DNA of 64,000 nt from Bombyx mori (taxonomy: Eukaryota; Arthropoda; Insecta; Lepidoptera; Bombycidae), in assembly GCF_030269925.1 (NCBI RefSeq), contig NC_085109.1, forward strand, positions 1,798,001 through 1,862,000, given 5' to 3'. The notes under the pieces were generated by a model. It saw only the letters and a program-made list of their open reading frames with translations, was not told the DNA's origin and did no database searches. This document shows, in pieces, positions 44,701 through 55,215 of this stretch. A program made the translations under genes and the position numbers. How positions within the stretch are numbered: the stretch's first letter is position 1; each line of letters begins with the position of its first letter.

Positions 44701-47700
44701 TTCCACAAGCCTAGTTTGAAGAAGGATATCTCGTAGCACTCGGGAAACACCGCTGTTTGGAGCAATTGGAGAGACCTATAGCATTGAACTGCTATAGGCT
44801 GATGATATAAAGCTTGTAAGCGCTTATGGGGTAGGTAATAGATTGAAAAAAATGGTCCTCTTTAACGGCCCAGCCATTTTCATTAATGGGCGCCAAAAAC
44901 AAAAATATATGAAACGGACCCAATTACACCCAGACCTCAAAACGAAATTTGAAGAAGAATCGAATCCAAATATGTGGCACATATATATAGAGTTACAGAC
45001 CATTGGATCAATAAGCGATCAGAATAGACCGTGAATCCAATTATGTAATTTGTCTCAGATATCCTACTCTTGGTGGCAGATTACATGATAGATTGGCAGT
45101 AAAAAGTGTGACAACCAGAAATGACATTGGTGTCAAGCTATGAGAAGTTTTGTGTGTCCGCGCGGGTAGGTACCATAACCCTGCCTATTTCTGCCGTGAA
45201 GAAATAATGTGTTTCGGTTTGAAGGGCGGACCAACCGTTGAACTATACTGAGACCTTAGAACTTATATCTCAAGGTAAGTGGCGCATTTACGTTGTAGAT
45301 GTCTATGGGCTCCAGTAACTGCTTAACACCAAGTGGGCCGTGAGCTCGTCCACTCATCTAAGCAATAAAAAAAGGCAGTGCTCTGTGCCCTGGTAATTTA
45401 GGTAGAACTTAAAACGATGAGAGTTCTGATCTTACAGGTTCAGATTTGGGCGGATCGACTCGGATGCCGGCATTTTACTGCGGCATGTTCGGGCACCACC
45501 CGACACCGGGCAGCACTAACTTGCGAGGTATCATTGCTTTTATTTTCGACCACATTTTAATATCAGCTTCATTAAATTAACACTAGCTGTGCGTGCGACT
45601 TGGTCCGCATGGAATTTAACAAAACATTACTTTAGTTTATAATAATCTATACTAATATATGTTCCGTTATAACTACTGAACCGTGCATCCGATTCACTTG
45701 AAACTTGGTATCCGTGTAGAAAATACATGTACTTAATGGATAGGCTAATATTTATATGAGTGTTGGACTCCCTACACCAGTTGCGGGGGCGTTAATGATG
45801 AGAATATTTGTGGGGATGAGAAATAATAATGTTAATTTTAAATGTCCAGCGAAGCGGATGGGTACAGCTAGTTTTAGAATATTTTTAGAATTGAAGTAGC
45901 CCAGGCTACTTACTCCTTATTAAATCAGCTATCTGCCAGTTAAATTCCCGTCAGAATCGGTTCAGCCGTTCTAGAGATTAGACGGAACAGACAGTCAGAC
46001 AACTATTGTAATTTTTTTATCTTGTACCGTATATACATTCATATGCATGTAGTAAAAAGCAGTTATTTTAATATTACAAACAGACACTTGAATTTTATTT
46101 ATTTGTATAGATTAGCACTTAATAAGGCTTTTGAATGGAATTAAATATAGTTTAATTAAATATAAAGTATTTGAATATTGAGTGGCCAAACAATTTCCAG
46201 GTGTTTTCTTCCGTAATGGCGACGAAGAATCAATGTTTTCTCTGGGCTTTATTGCTAAACACGTAGAGGATTTAGCTCCGTTGACCAAGATCGTTGCCGG
46301 AGACAAAGCGAAAGGACTGAATCTTGATAAAGACGTTGATATTAAGAATATAAAATTTTATTATTTAGAGTCTACTAACGATGTGTGCGTGAGTTCTGTT
46401 AGGGCTGAACTCAAGGGTGCGATGAAAAGGTGAGTTTGAATGTATCTTATCTATCAGTTTCACAACCCTAATTCTATATTACCAAAATTTATTTTCTACT
46501 AAAGCTGATAGCCTTGTAAGTAGGTGAGCTCACGGGGTTCAAGCCTGACGACGTTGCTAACACTGGCCCTAACAAGATCAGTGCTTCGCAGAATCTACTA
46601 CCGGATCGGAAACCCGTCCCACTGAGAAGATCCGGCGAGAAACTCAGTGGACTGTGTCTGTAGGTTAATTTAGGCGCGCACTGTGCGGTACCGTGGGTTT
46701 CGTGGAGTCGGAGTGGTGGGGCTCGACGGGGTTTCCCCAGCGTTAAAAAAAAACGGTTAATTTACTTGTCAAGCGACGGGTTCGACGAGAACGATGACCG
46801 GTGCTTGAGGTACCTAAAAGCACCGCCATTAGTGGATCGGGAGGATCCTTAGGAGCTTAAGTAGAAAAAAAAAAGAGACATGAGTTCTAAGGTCTCAGTT
46901 GTAATATTACAATGGCTGCCCCGCCCTACAAACCGAAACGCTGCTTCACGGCAGAAATAGGCAGCGTGGCGGTACCTACCCGCGCGGAGTCACAAGTCAT
47001 ACTACTACCAGTAGTATAATTATTTTTTTTTTTTTTTTTTTTATTGCTTAGATGGGTGGACGAGCTCACAGCCCACCTGGTGTTAAGTGGTTACTGGAAC
47101 CCATAGACATCTACAACGTAAATGCGCCACTCACCTTGAGAAATAAGTTGTAAAGTCTCAGTATAGTTACAGCGGCTGCCCCACCCTTCAAACCGAAACG
47201 CATTACTGCTTCACGGCAGAAATAGGCAGGGCGGTGGTACCTGCCCGCGCGGACTCACAACAGGTCCTACCACCAGTAATTACGCAAATTATAATTTTGC
47301 GGGTTTCACTTTTATTACACGATGTTATTCCTTCACCGTGGAAGTCAATCGTAAACATTTGTTGAGTACGTATTTCATTAGAAAAATTGGTACCCGCCTG
47401 CGGGATTCGAACACCGGTGCATCGCTTCAACACGAATGCACCGGACGTCTTATCTTTTAGGCTACGACGACTTCAATAAGTCCATTATTAAAATGCTTCA
47501 GAGCGATATCCAAAATAACTCAAGAGCTGACGACAGCGGATGCCCCACAGCCGTACCACCACGAGGGCTTCAACCACATGTACGTACTCTGGAAGTACTG
47601 GATGACAAAGGAACCCGACAATACGGCATTGCTATACACCAACAACACGACTGAGGCTAATGGCATTCTGGAGCTAATTAAAAAGGTACCTGTCGCTCCT

Positions 47701-50700
47701 GGTCAATAAAGTACCATTCTTAAACAACACGACGTTGCTGTGCTAAACCTAGATATGTGATTGAATGAGGTTTTGTTACTTTTATACTCCCTAATCATTC
47801 ACAGCGCTACATGCCTCTTTCACTCATTTACCACATCCTTACACACTTACAATAAGTTACTTTTTTTCTACACTAGAAATTCCCTAGAAATCTTATATAT
47901 GGCAAAACAACGTTTGCCAGGTCAGCTAGTATAGATATAGATTAATTGAAAATTTATTTACGGTAGAGTAAATCAATGCAATTATTATTATTACAATTAT
48001 TATTATTATATATCTGAAATTTATTGTATTATAGGTGTGTGGCCTCAGCAAGCATTGTCTCTTCAGCGTGGTTCGTCTGATAGAGTTGCAGTTTCTTCCT
48101 GCTGTCGACTCCGCCTGGGCTGAGAAACTCACAAAAGAATTCAAGGATGATATATTTGTAAGTTTGATTCTTGGGTCGGGCACACGTTACATTATTTCCG
48201 TTTGAAGTTTAATGTCAGTAAACCACGTTCTTGAAAAAAGGATTGCGGATTTAATCATGTATCATTCGTTTTCAGTTTTTCTGAAAGTAATTATAGTACA
48301 TACGAAATACTAAACGTGTTCAGGGGTGCTCACGTAACAGACATATCTAATAGATAAGATACAAAAAATACAATTCATAAACAAGTATGTTTAGTGCGAG
48401 TTTTTTAACGTTCTCGATAGCGTAAAAGTTAGCTCAAATTTGTTTGTACTTGGAACAGCGCCCCTAGCGGTAAACGTAGGCAAACGTTCCAACTCCATAC
48501 AAATTTGAGTTCACTTTTACGCTATCGAGACAGTTAAATAGCTCGCACTAAACACAAAGGTTGAAGTGTGAGCGTTGAATAGTATTTATTGGTGGATAAA
48601 TATGAATCAAAACAGTAGTCTTTCGTCATAAGCTCTATCTCACAAACACGAAGGAAAATCGAATTCAATAAAAAAATAAATGTTTTGTAATATTTAGACT
48701 AAGCTTGGCGAAAATGGCGTCCTTCTCATGCCGAGCGCTCCGCACGTGGCGCCCTACCACTACTCTTGTCTCCTCCGGCCTTTCAACTTCGCCTATTTCG
48801 CCGTAGTCAACGCACTGAAGTGTCCCGCTACTCAGGTTAGAGATAATTAAACTTTAAAGTTATAAATGCCACGCATCATCCGTCTATGGAATGAATGAGC
48901 TCCCCTCAACGGTGTTTCTCGAGCGCTATGACATGTCCTTCTTTAAAAGAGTATTGGGCGGTAGGCAGCCGCCTGGCTCTGCCCCTGGCATTGCTGAGCT
49001 CCATGGGCGACGGTAACCACTCACCATCAGGTAGGCCGTATGCTCGTCTGCCTACAAAGGCAATAATAAAAAAAAAACATATCGTGGTTGGACGATATTG
49101 GTCCAGCTTCTATACAATAATATCCAAAGGTCGATGTTTGTTGGCTAAATATTTGTCCAGGCTAAATATAGCCCCTATAGCGCAACGCCTAAAGTTCAAA
49201 GTCTGGGTGGACAAAGCTTTTCCAGTTTTTACATAAAGTTTCGAATTCTGTTTGGGCAATGTTTGGCCAGCCCGTATAGAGGAATAGGTCTGGCTGGTTT
49301 ACCGAGCCCCGCATAGCGATCGCCAGCCGCTATTTAGTTATTGTAGGATATTTTGCAAGTTCAATTCAGGTAGGTACCGCCATCTTACCATCTTACTGGC
49401 GGTAGGACCTCTTGTGAGTCCGCACGGGTAGGTACCACCACTCCGCCTATTTCTGCCGTGAAGCAGTAACGCGTTTCGGTTTGAAGGGTGGGGCAGCCGT
49501 TGTAACTATACTGACATCTTACAACTTATATCTCAAGGTGGGTGGTGCATTTACGTTATAGATGTCTATGAGCTCCAGTAACCACTTAACACCAGGTGGG
49601 CTGTGAGTGTGATGAGTTATGGGCTTGTATAATGTTTTTGATGGTAAAAGTTATTAAAACTCGGTGGAGAAAATAATCACGTCGTTCTTTTATTAATTTA
49701 TAACCTCAAAGAGTTACAATCATAGATTAAACATAAACATGAGTTATTGTGCCACAGACAACTAATTTTTATATTTATTGGCGACTACATTTCACACGCC
49801 CCCTCAATAAAATAAAAATTACTCTCATTAACAAAAAAAATTTTAGCTCTAACAAACAACACATGCGCCCCCTTAATGGTAGACTGCTAATACTAATACA
49901 AAGAAGGTCTCTTATTTAGATCTTATTCTATGGTTATTCTTAACTTATAAATATTAATTAAAACATATTTAACATTCCCTCACATTAAACCTAATAGATC
50001 TCTAAAGTTATTAAATTTACTCACAGGTAAAGACTTTGTAAAGAAATCAGCTAATTGACAATCTGTTTTAACAAATTTCAGAACTACAATATTACTGTCA
50101 ATTTTCTCTTTAATAAAATTAAACTTAATATCGACATGTTTTACTCTTTTATTATTTTCAGGATTATTTCCAATACTTATGGCTGCCTGATTATCTACAA
50201 AGATAGTGATAGGACAAACAGAAATTTCAAAATCTTTTAAAATATTTTTAAGCCAACAAGCCTCAACAACTGCAGAACTCAGAGCTTTTAGTTCTGCCTC
50301 AGAAGATGACAAACTAACAGTAGATTGCTTCCTCGATGACCACATAATAGGACAATTAAATAATTTAAACACATATCCTGATGTTGACTTTCTGTCATTA
50401 ATATCGCTACCCCAGTCGGAATCAACATATCCAATCAAATCAGTACTTTCATTACTATTGAAAGTCAGCTTTAGGTCAAGTGTTGCATTTACATATCTAA
50501 GCACTCTTTTTAGAGCTTTTAACAGTGCTTCATTTGCACAATTTTGAAAACGACTTAAATATGCTACACTAGGACATAAATCAGGTCTAGTACATAAGAC
50601 AGCATACATTAAAGATCCAAGAATTTGTCTACATTTATTTTCTAACTTAGGATCTGAGTTATTTGACTGAAACATCTGAAATTTAAATTCCATTGGGGTA

Positions 50701-53700
50701 GACATAGGTTTTGACTCGCACATATTGAATTTCTTTAAAATTTGTCTTAAGTAATGGTTTTGTGACATTTTAATAATACCATTTTGCAAATCTTGCTCAA
50801 CATGAATACCTAAATAGTTAGTTACATGACCTAGGTCTTTCATAGAGAAAATATTACTCAAATAAAGTTTTAAATTATGTACCACCTTATCATTAGTCCC
50901 CATAATCAATATGTCATCGACAAACAATAACAAATAAATTTTATATTCACAATTTACTTTACAATAAAGACAAAAATCATTTTCAGATCTACTAAACCCT
51001 TTCTTAGCAATAACTTTATCAAACTTTAAATTCCAGTACTTGGGTGATTTCTTTAGTCCATATATACTTTTGTTTAATTTCACAACACTTACATTGTCAT
51101 CACATCCAGGTGGTAGTCTCATATAAACATCTTCCTGTATATCTCCATACAGGAAAGCACTCCTTACATCCATGTGATGAACTGGTAATTTCATTTTACT
51201 AGCCAAAGCCATTAAAATCTTGAAAGTAGAAATTTTAGCTACTGGTGCATACACATCATAGGCTTCAAATATGTCTTCCTGTTGAAAACCTCTGGCAACC
51301 AATCGTGCCTTGTACTGGGTTATGTTACCTTTACTGTCTTGTTTTATTTTATAGACCCATTTGCTATCTATTACTCTCTTTTCTTTAGGTACTTTTATTT
51401 CACTATTCCAGGTATCATTTTCTTTTAGAACTTCCAATTCCTTTTTCATGGCTTCTTTCCACTCTTCACTACTCTCACTGTTAATAGCTTCATTATAAGT
51501 TTTAGGTTCATTTAATATACACATAAAGCTAGTTTCTGTGACATAATCTTGTAACCAGATAGGTTTTCTCTTTTCTCTCTTTTCTGGTAACTCTTTCTTT
51601 TCTTCTCTTCCATTTTCTTCTGTATCACTAGATGTATCTGTATAATATTCTTCCTCTTCATCATTTACATTTTCTTTCATTTCTTCTTCAAAGGTGTCAT
51701 TTAGTATTTCACTGAATATTTCTTCATTTTTAGGTGACTCAAAAATAACATCTCTTTTTATGTCTATTGTGGCTGAATCAGCAAAATAAACTCTAAAACC
51801 TTTTACATTTTCATCATAACCGACAAAACAACCCTTTTTACTTTTAGAGTCCCACTTTCTTCTTAGGTTTTTCGGTATATGCACATACACATTTTGACCA
51901 AACACTTTTAAGTTATCCAAATTAGTATAAGCCTTTTTAAACCATAATTCAAAAGGTGACTTGCCTTTCTCATGACTGTGTCCTGTTCTGTTCAGAATAT
52001 AGACAGCAGTGTTGACTGCTTCAGCCCACAACTCTTTGGGTAATTTTGCACTTATTATCATAGCTCGAGCTGCCTCCACAACTGTCCTATTGTCTCTTTC
52101 TATTTTACCATTTTGTTCTGGTGTATATGCTGTAGACGTCTGGTGCCTTATGCCTTTTCCCTTAAATAACTCTTTAACTGTTGCATTAATAAATTCACTT
52201 CCATTATCAGTTCTTACAACTTTTACCTTTGCATCTGTATCTTGTTCAGCCAAATTTATAAACTCTTTAATCTTGTCAGGGACTTCACTCTTTTGTTTTA
52301 GGAAATATACAAATCTGTAAGTGGAATAATCATCTCTCATTAATAAAAAATATTTAGAACCTCCCAAGGACTCAACCTCCATAGGTCCACAAACATCCAT
52401 GTGTATTAACTGACATGGGCTCTTTGAAATAGTATCACTTCTCTGAAACGGTAGTCTGTGCATTTTACCTTCCATACAAGCATTGCATATTACTATATCG
52501 TTTTTATATTTAATTCCATTTTTATTTAAGAACTCCTTGACATACTGAAAGTTTTGGTGCCCTAGGCGCTCATGCCAGATCTGTAAGCTTTCTACTGCTA
52601 TGGCTACATTAGCAATAGGATTAGAATCATAACTGAAACACATGACATACAATTTGTTCTCTCTATACCCTGTTGCCACAACTTTTCTTTCCTTATTCTT
52701 TATCTCACAATGATCTTTTTCAAATTCCATTTTATATCCTCTGTCTATGACACTTCTTACAGCAAATAAATTAATTGTCAGTTTGGGAACATACAACACA
52801 TTATGCAGAGTGGTATCAATCCATTCCTGTCCATCAAAAGCTTTAAGGATCACTTTTCCTTTACCAATAACCTGTAGTTCTCTGCCATCACCAACTATTA
52901 CTGACTGGTAAGATTCATACTCTTCAAAATCACAAAATAAACTTCTCTGAAAACACATATGTTCGCTTGCACCGGTGTCAACCAACCAGCCTTGGGTACT
53001 TTCTTTGCTCTTCATAATTGTTGTGAATGCATTAATCTTTTTGTTTGACTCAGTACCTTTACTAACATCTCTGCTTTTCTCTTTATTTAGCCGTAGTCTG
53101 CAAATTTTAATGGAATGGCCATATTTTTTACAGTAAAAACATTGCAACTTAGCTCGACAATCCTTTTTATAATGGCCCATCTTGCCACAACCAAAACACT
53201 TTATTTCGTTAAATTTCTTAGTAGTTGTTGCAAGTGCTACACACTCTGTATCTAACTTAGCTTCACTAGTTGTTGAGACAGACATATTGCGTTCTTCCTC
53301 AATCAACAATCTTGCCATTAGTTCTCCTACAGTTTGATTTTCTGTAGGGACTGATTCCCAAGCTGCGATAAAATGGCGATATTTTTCTGGTAATGACATA
53401 AGTACCTTGGTGATAACCATCTTGTCAGATATATCATCGCCTAACTGGCGAATATTAGCTCTTACCTCTTCTATTTTTGAGAAAAATAGGGAAACATCAG
53501 TATCGCATTTGAGCGAATAAAACTTCTGTTGCTCAAGGTGCAAGGATGTTGACGATTTCTTTTCATAGATATTATTTAATTTCGTCCACATCTCGGCAGA
53601 CGTAGTGGCAGTAAGTAGATGTGTCATTATACTCTGTTCAATATGGAAAACAATCCAACCTTGTGCCTTACTATCTTTTGAAATCCAATCCTGGTACTCC

Positions 53701-54653
53701 GTCGATTTATCATTACGGGGTTTAGGTATGGAACCATCCACGATCTCAAATAGGCCTTTGGCCTTTAGAATAACCCTCATCTGAAATTTCCAGGTGCACC
53801 ATGTCGCACTTCCATTTAACTTTACTCCAGAAATTGATTGCGGTTGAGACAGATCCATTTTCGTCCACTCTTACGATGACCGGCGAATTTAAACAAAAAT
53901 GGCGTCCGATGGCGTCTCAAAATCTCAACACGGCCAACACAGCCAACGAAAATTTCACACAAGATGTTTGTTCTCACCGTAATGTATGCAGTGGTGTATT
54001 CTGGGCTCATAACCTGTGATGAGTTATGGGCTTGTATAATGTTTTTGATGGTAAAAGTTATTAAAACTCGGTGGAGAAAATAATCACGTCGTTCTTTTAT
54101 TAATTTATAACCTCAAAGAGTTACAATCATAGATTAAACATAAACATGAGTTATTGTGCCACAGACAACTAATTTTTATATTTATTGGCGACTACATTTC
54201 ACAGTGAGCTCGTCCACACATCTAAGCAATAAAAAAAAAATGTTCTGCCCGAAGATCATGCGTTTCACTTTGAATGGTGGCACATGTCTCTAGATAGTGG
54301 CGGAATCTACATCATGATATCTATGGACATTAATAACCACGACAGCAAGTGGCGCACAAACTCGTTCGTCTATTTACGTAAAAAATATAATTGAAAGAAG
54401 AAAAAAAACTAGCTGTTGCTTTTCTATATAATGTTAATAGGGAATATATTCATACATTGGCAATATCGATATAGTCAAAAGGACGAAATATAAAAGATTT
54501 CTATTCCAGGTACCCTTAGGAAAAGACAGCCAAGGATTGCCGCTTGGGATTCAAGTGTTGGCTGCACCAAACAATGACGGTCTTTGCCTGACGGTAGCAA
54601 GATATTTAGAAAAAGAATTCGGCGGATCTGTGATGGCCTGTAAATCAAAATAA
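41767..54653 (+). CDS. FAAH2: Fatty-acid amide hydrolase 2-like, gene B (complete, 10 exons)
   Basis: Paralog of the minus-strand gene at 17.2-30.7 kb, divergent from it. Exons: 41767-41994, 42886-43012, 43763-43934, 44375-44499, 45438-45527, 46201-46429, 47502-47685, 48035-48157, 48698-48835, 54510-54653; phases fit and give 519 codons plus TAA. An acceptor (TTCTCTAG) ends at 41760, six bases before the ATG, implying an upstream noncoding exon. N-terminal hydrophobic segment as in gene A. Triad: Lys125 in VPFTTKES, Ser200 in GGSSGAE and Ser224 in SDLGGSTRMP. The second Gly after the Ser pair is Ala here (GGSSGAE rather than GGSSGGE), near the active site; all triad residues remain. Exon 6 is fused where gene A has an intron. 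Exon 7 is three codons longer than in gene A. The last intron (5.7 kb) holds a copia element. Poly(A) signal at 54737. Confidence 0.95.
44569..44770 (-). mobile_element. CR1-like LINE 3' end
   Basis: T tract, then ATTGCTCTTGTAGGCAGACG, CGCCCATGGACTTCAGCAAT and a diverged FKLGLWKVLT remnant. Within FAAH2 gene B intron 4. Confidence 0.7.
45146..45375 (+). repeat. Bm1 SINE, 5'-truncated
   Basis: TTGTGTGTCCGCGCGGGTAG through AAGCAATAAAAAAAG, ending 62 bases before exon 5 of FAAH2 gene B. Confidence 0.85.
45583..46111 (-). mobile_element. Helitron-like element containing another copy
   Basis: CTAG at 45583-45586 beside CTGTGCGTGCGACTTGGTCC; the 5' TC end is at 46110-46111 (minus strand TCTATACAAATAAAATTC). 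A second, plus-strand Helitron-like copy sits inside at 45646-45871. In intron 5 of FAAH2 gene B. Confidence 0.6.
45646..45871 (+). mobile_element. Nested Helitron-like element
   Basis: TCTATACTAATATATGTTCC through GCGGATGGGTACAGCTAG, same family as 16990-17209, with a short unrelated stretch near 45775-45820. Confidence 0.6.
46490..46870 (-). mobile_element. Jockey-like LINE 3' fragment holding an 82-bp second insertion
   Basis: Inverted LINE tail split at 46673-46754 by an 82-bp sequence that ends in an A tract and is flanked by GGTTAATTTA on both sides (46663-46672 and 46755-46764). The LINE then continues through TTCGACGAGAACGATGACCGG to the GTGCTTTTAGGTAC region (inverted). Confidence 0.8.
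46878..47012 (-). repeat. Bm1 SINE fragment
   Basis: GAGTTCTAAGGTCTCAGTTG through GGAGTCACAAGTC, inverted, beside a full-length copy. Confidence 0.75.
47022..47477 (-). repeat. Full-length Bm1 SINE next to exon 7 of FAAH2 gene B
   Basis: Inverted, from T tract to head. The head end lies 24 bases before the start of exon 7 at 47502. Confidence 0.92.
48388..48555. mobile_element. Palindromic MITE, about 170 bp
   Basis: TGTTTAGTGCGAGTTTTTTA at one end and, inverted, GCTCGCACTAAACAC at the other; both arms hold CTATCGAGA or TCTCGATAG and TTTTACGC motifs. Between exons 8 and 9 of FAAH2 gene B. Confidence 0.7.
48865..49075 (+). mobile_element. CR1-like LINE 3' end
   Basis: CCACGCATCATCCGTCTATGG through GGCGGTAGGCAGCCGCCTGG to GCCTACAAAGGCAATAATAA. 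In the last intron of FAAH2 gene B, upstream of the SINE and copia nest. Confidence 0.7.
49608..49796 (-). repeat. Copia 3' LTR
   Basis: 189-bp direct repeat, TGTGATGAG at one end and TTTCACA at the other on the plus strand; matches 54015-54203 throughout as read by eye. Confidence 0.95.
49980..53858 (-). CDS. Copia gag-pol polyprotein, intact, 1292 aa
   Basis: Single uninterrupted reading frame in copia order. Gag region, then two CCHC zinc knuckles (CFGCGKMGHYKKDC near residue 220 and CFYCKKYGHSIKIC near 240). Aspartic protease motif VDTGAS near 290. GAG-pre-integrase HERLGHQNF near 430. Integrase core with Asp in HMDVCGP near 487, Asp in RTDNGSEF near 549 and Glu in PEQNGKIER near 584. 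Reverse transcriptase with YAPVAKIS near 870 and the catalytic FVDDILI near 980. RNase H with SSSEAELKA near 1190 and VDNQAAIS near 1222. Integrase before reverse transcriptase identifies copia rather than gypsy. No stop or frameshift, so it may be autonomous. Confidence 0.96.
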   Translation of the reverse strand: MDLSQPQSISGVKLNGSATWCTWKFQMRVILKAKGLFEIVDGSIPKPRNDKSTEYQDWISKDSKAQGWIVFHIEQSIMTHLLTATTSAEMWTKLNNIYEKKSSTSLHLEQQKFYSLKCDTDVSLFFSKIEEVRANIRQLGDDISDKMVITKVLMSLPEKYRHFIAAWESVPTENQTVGELMARLLIEEERNMSVSTTSEAKLDTECVALATTTKKFNEIKCFGCGKMGHYKKDCRAKLQCFYCKKYGHSIKICRLRLNKEKSRDVSKGTESNKKINAFTTIMKSKESTQGWLVDTGASEHMCFQRSLFCDFEEYESYQSVIVGDGRELQVIGKGKVILKAFDGQEWIDTTLHNVLYVPKLTINLFAVRSVIDRGYKMEFEKDHCEIKNKERKVVATGYRENKLYVMCFSYDSNPIANVAIAVESLQIWHERLGHQNFQYVKEFLNKNGIKYKNDIVICNACMEGKMHRLPFQRSDTISKSPCQLIHMDVCGPMEVESLGGSKYFLLMRDDYSTYRFVYFLKQKSEVPDKIKEFINLAEQDTDAKVKVVRTDNGSEFINATVKELFKGKGIRHQTSTAYTPEQNGKIERDNRTVVEAARAMIISAKLPKELWAEAVNTAVYILNRTGHSHEKGKSPFELWFKKAYTNLDNLKVFGQNVYVHIPKNLRRKWDSKSKKGCFVGYDENVKGFRVYFADSATIDIKRDVIFESPKNEEIFSEILNDTFEEEMKENVNDEEEEYYTDTSSDTEENGREEKKELPEKREKRKPIWLQDYVTETSFMCILNEPKTYNEAINSESSEEWKEAMKKELEVLKENDTWNSEIKVPKEKRVIDSKWVYKIKQDSKGNITQYKARLVARGFQQEDIFEAYDVYAPVAKISTFKILMALASKMKLPVHHMDVRSAFLYGDIQEDVYMRLPPGCDDNVSVVKLNKSIYGLKKSPKYWNLKFDKVIAKKGFSRSENDFCLYCKVNCEYKIYLLLFVDDILIMGTNDKVVHNLKLYLSNIFSMKDLGHVTNYLGIHVEQDLQNGIIKMSQNHYLRQILKKFNMCESKPMSTPMEFKFQMFQSNNSDPKLENKCRQILGSLMYAVLCTRPDLCPSVAYLSRFQNCANEALLKALKRVLRYVNATLDLKLTFNSNESTDLIGYVDSDWGSDINDRKSTSGYVFKLFNCPIMWSSRKQSTVSLSSSEAELKALSSAVVEACWLKNILKDFEISVCPITIFVDNQAAISIGNNPENNKRVKHVDIKFNFIKEKIDSNIVVLKFVKTDCQLADFFTKSLPVSKFNNFRDLLGLM
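54015..54203 (-). repeat. Copia 5' LTR
   Basis: 189-bp partner of the LTR at 49608-49796. It carries the element's promoter, by family knowledge; the initiator-tRNA primer-binding site lies immediately internal. Confidence 0.95.
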
Positions 54654-54736
54654 TAATAATTTGAGATGCTGGGAAATGATTTTACTATTGTCTAATTTAA
54701 GTTGTAATATTTTTGTTGGTGAATGTGTTTTTGAGG

Positions 54737-54742
54737 AATAAA
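54737..54742 (+). terminator. Poly(A) signal of FAAH2-like gene B
   Basis: AATAAA 84 bases after the TAA, followed by a T-rich stretch; the first such hexamer downstream of the stop. Confidence 0.6.
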
Positions 54743-54969
54743 ATTTTTTTCAAATTAATTTCTTTTAATTTTTTTGGGTTACTACGATTTCTTTTTTTGT
54801 GAAAATTGAGTTGTAGCGTAGCTGCATCAGCAATTTCATGTACAAGGTCGACGAATAGAAGCGTGAATTAATTTATGTGTATTATCTATGGCGTGAATTG
54901 CTATATCTATGACAATTACATGCTTAAACTGTTGAATAGATTCTTTTTTCTCTGCCCAATTGCTGCATA

Positions 54970-55215
54970 AGGGGCTGTTCCAGCTACGAGCGGAGGGGTG
55001 GCTGAGCTCACGGGCTCAACCTGAGAGAATTGCTAACACTATCCCTAACAAGAGTAGTAATTCGCTGAATATACCACCGGATCGCAGTCGCGACGTGAGA
55101 AGATACGGCGACGAGCTCAGTGGGCTGTGTCTATGGATTAGATTGCACGTGGAACTCTTTCGACTAGTTCGACGATGACGGTGCCCGCCTCTTGAAGAGC
55201 CTAAAATGGAAACAT
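54970..55215 (-). mobile_element. Degraded jockey-like LINE 3' end
   Basis: Diverged inverted copy: GAGCTCACGGGCTCAACCTGAGAG, GAATATACCACCGGATCG and TTCGACGATGACGG survive. Confidence 0.65.

Larger units (their letters stand above)
49608..54203 (-). mobile_element. Complete copia-type LTR retrotransposon
   Basis: 4596 bp, bounded by direct LTRs at 49608-49796 and 54015-54203, each 189 bp, starting TG and ending CA. Read base by base I see no difference between them. A 5-bp duplication, GTGAG, flanks the element (49603-49607 and 54204-54208). Next to the 5' LTR (right end, since the coding strand is minus), positions 54001-54014 read CTGGGCTCATAACC, one mismatch from the anticodon arm of initiator tRNA-Met, the half-tRNA primer used by copia. 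Next to the 3' LTR is a purine tract, TTGAGGGGGCG on the minus strand. The element interrupts a Bm1 SINE in the last intron of FAAH2-like gene B, antisense to the gene. Confidence 0.97.
49389..54240 (+). repeat. Bm1 SINE split by copia
   Basis: Body at 49389-49607 and tail (GTGAGCTCGTCCACACATC, then A tract) at 54204-54240. The copia element lies between, with duplicated GTGAG. Confidence 0.9.

Noticed and set aside
25089..47477. Repeated SINE copies as a CRISPR-like array
   Set aside because: Spacing, orientation and length are irregular and the unit is a eukaryotic SINE.
49980..53858. Copia polyprotein as a captured host gene
   Set aside because: It is enclosed by paired LTRs and a target duplication and has the full gag-pol domain order.
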